Assembly (NCBI GenBank): GCA_021813195.1
Contig: JAKALI010000331.1
Location: 1 to 5,410, forward strand
Direction: 5' to 3'
From: Pseudomonadota bacterium
GTDB lineage: Bacteria > Pseudomonadota > Alphaproteobacteria > Rhizobiales > Hyphomicrobiaceae
Length of the DNA stretch: 5,410 nucleotides
Made by a program: the position numbers and the translations under genes. The notes beneath the pieces are model-generated. The model made no database searches and was not told the origin of the DNA. It saw only the letters and a list, made by a program, of their open reading frames with translations. Position 1 is the stretch's first letter. The number at the start of each line of letters is the position of its first letter. Below, in pieces: positions 5,410 to 5,410 of the stretch.

Positions 5410-5410
5410 C

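Overview
The window looks like an ordinary chromosomal segment of an alphaproteobacterium, most likely of the order Hyphomicrobiales (Rhizobiales). This rests on gene content: a three-part transhydrogenase (pntAA/pntAB/pntB), a bacterial aa3 oxidase subunit IV beside it, a DUF1849/EipB periplasmic protein and a DUF3572 protein, the last two being families typical of Alphaproteobacteria. The sequence is GC-rich, coding is dense, and I see no mobile element, CRISPR array, tRNA or rRNA.

Layout. Minus strand, 1-2358: the proton-translocating NAD(P) transhydrogenase operon, transcribed right to left as pntAA (835-1974), pntAB (416-823) and pntB (1-348, cut by the window edge). Upstream of it lies a 47-codon single-TM gene (2215-2358) that matches the small subunit IV of aa3-type cytochrome c oxidase. 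The 240-nt gap between this gene and pntAA holds a terminator-like hairpin and a 15-bp palindrome. Minus strand, 2522-3778: a tight two-gene unit, a RidA-family protein (3308-3778) followed 6 nt later by a cytosolic glycerophosphodiester phosphodiesterase (2522-3301). Its leader carries a repeat arranged so that two alternative hairpins could form, one of which reaches the ribosome binding site.

Plus strand, 3937-4812: eipB, an exported cell-envelope integrity protein, divergent from the RidA gene. Minus strand, 4926-5237: a DUF3572 gene, convergent with eipB. The last bases hold a perfect AGGAGG on the plus strand, so another plus-strand gene probably starts just past the window; from remembered gene order in related rhizobia it may be divK, but no coding sequence is visible to prove it.

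How the parts work together: transhydrogenase couples the proton gradient to NADPH production, and the aa3 oxidase to which the small subunit belongs builds that gradient, so the left block is a redox/bioenergetics cluster. The RidA/phosphodiesterase pair is a housekeeping unit (reactive imine disposal and phospholipid headgroup breakdown). EipB acts in the periplasm on envelope stability. I found no convincing new biological system; the most interesting unexplained features are the alternating inverted repeats in the RidA leader and the palindrome/terminator pair ahead of pntAA.
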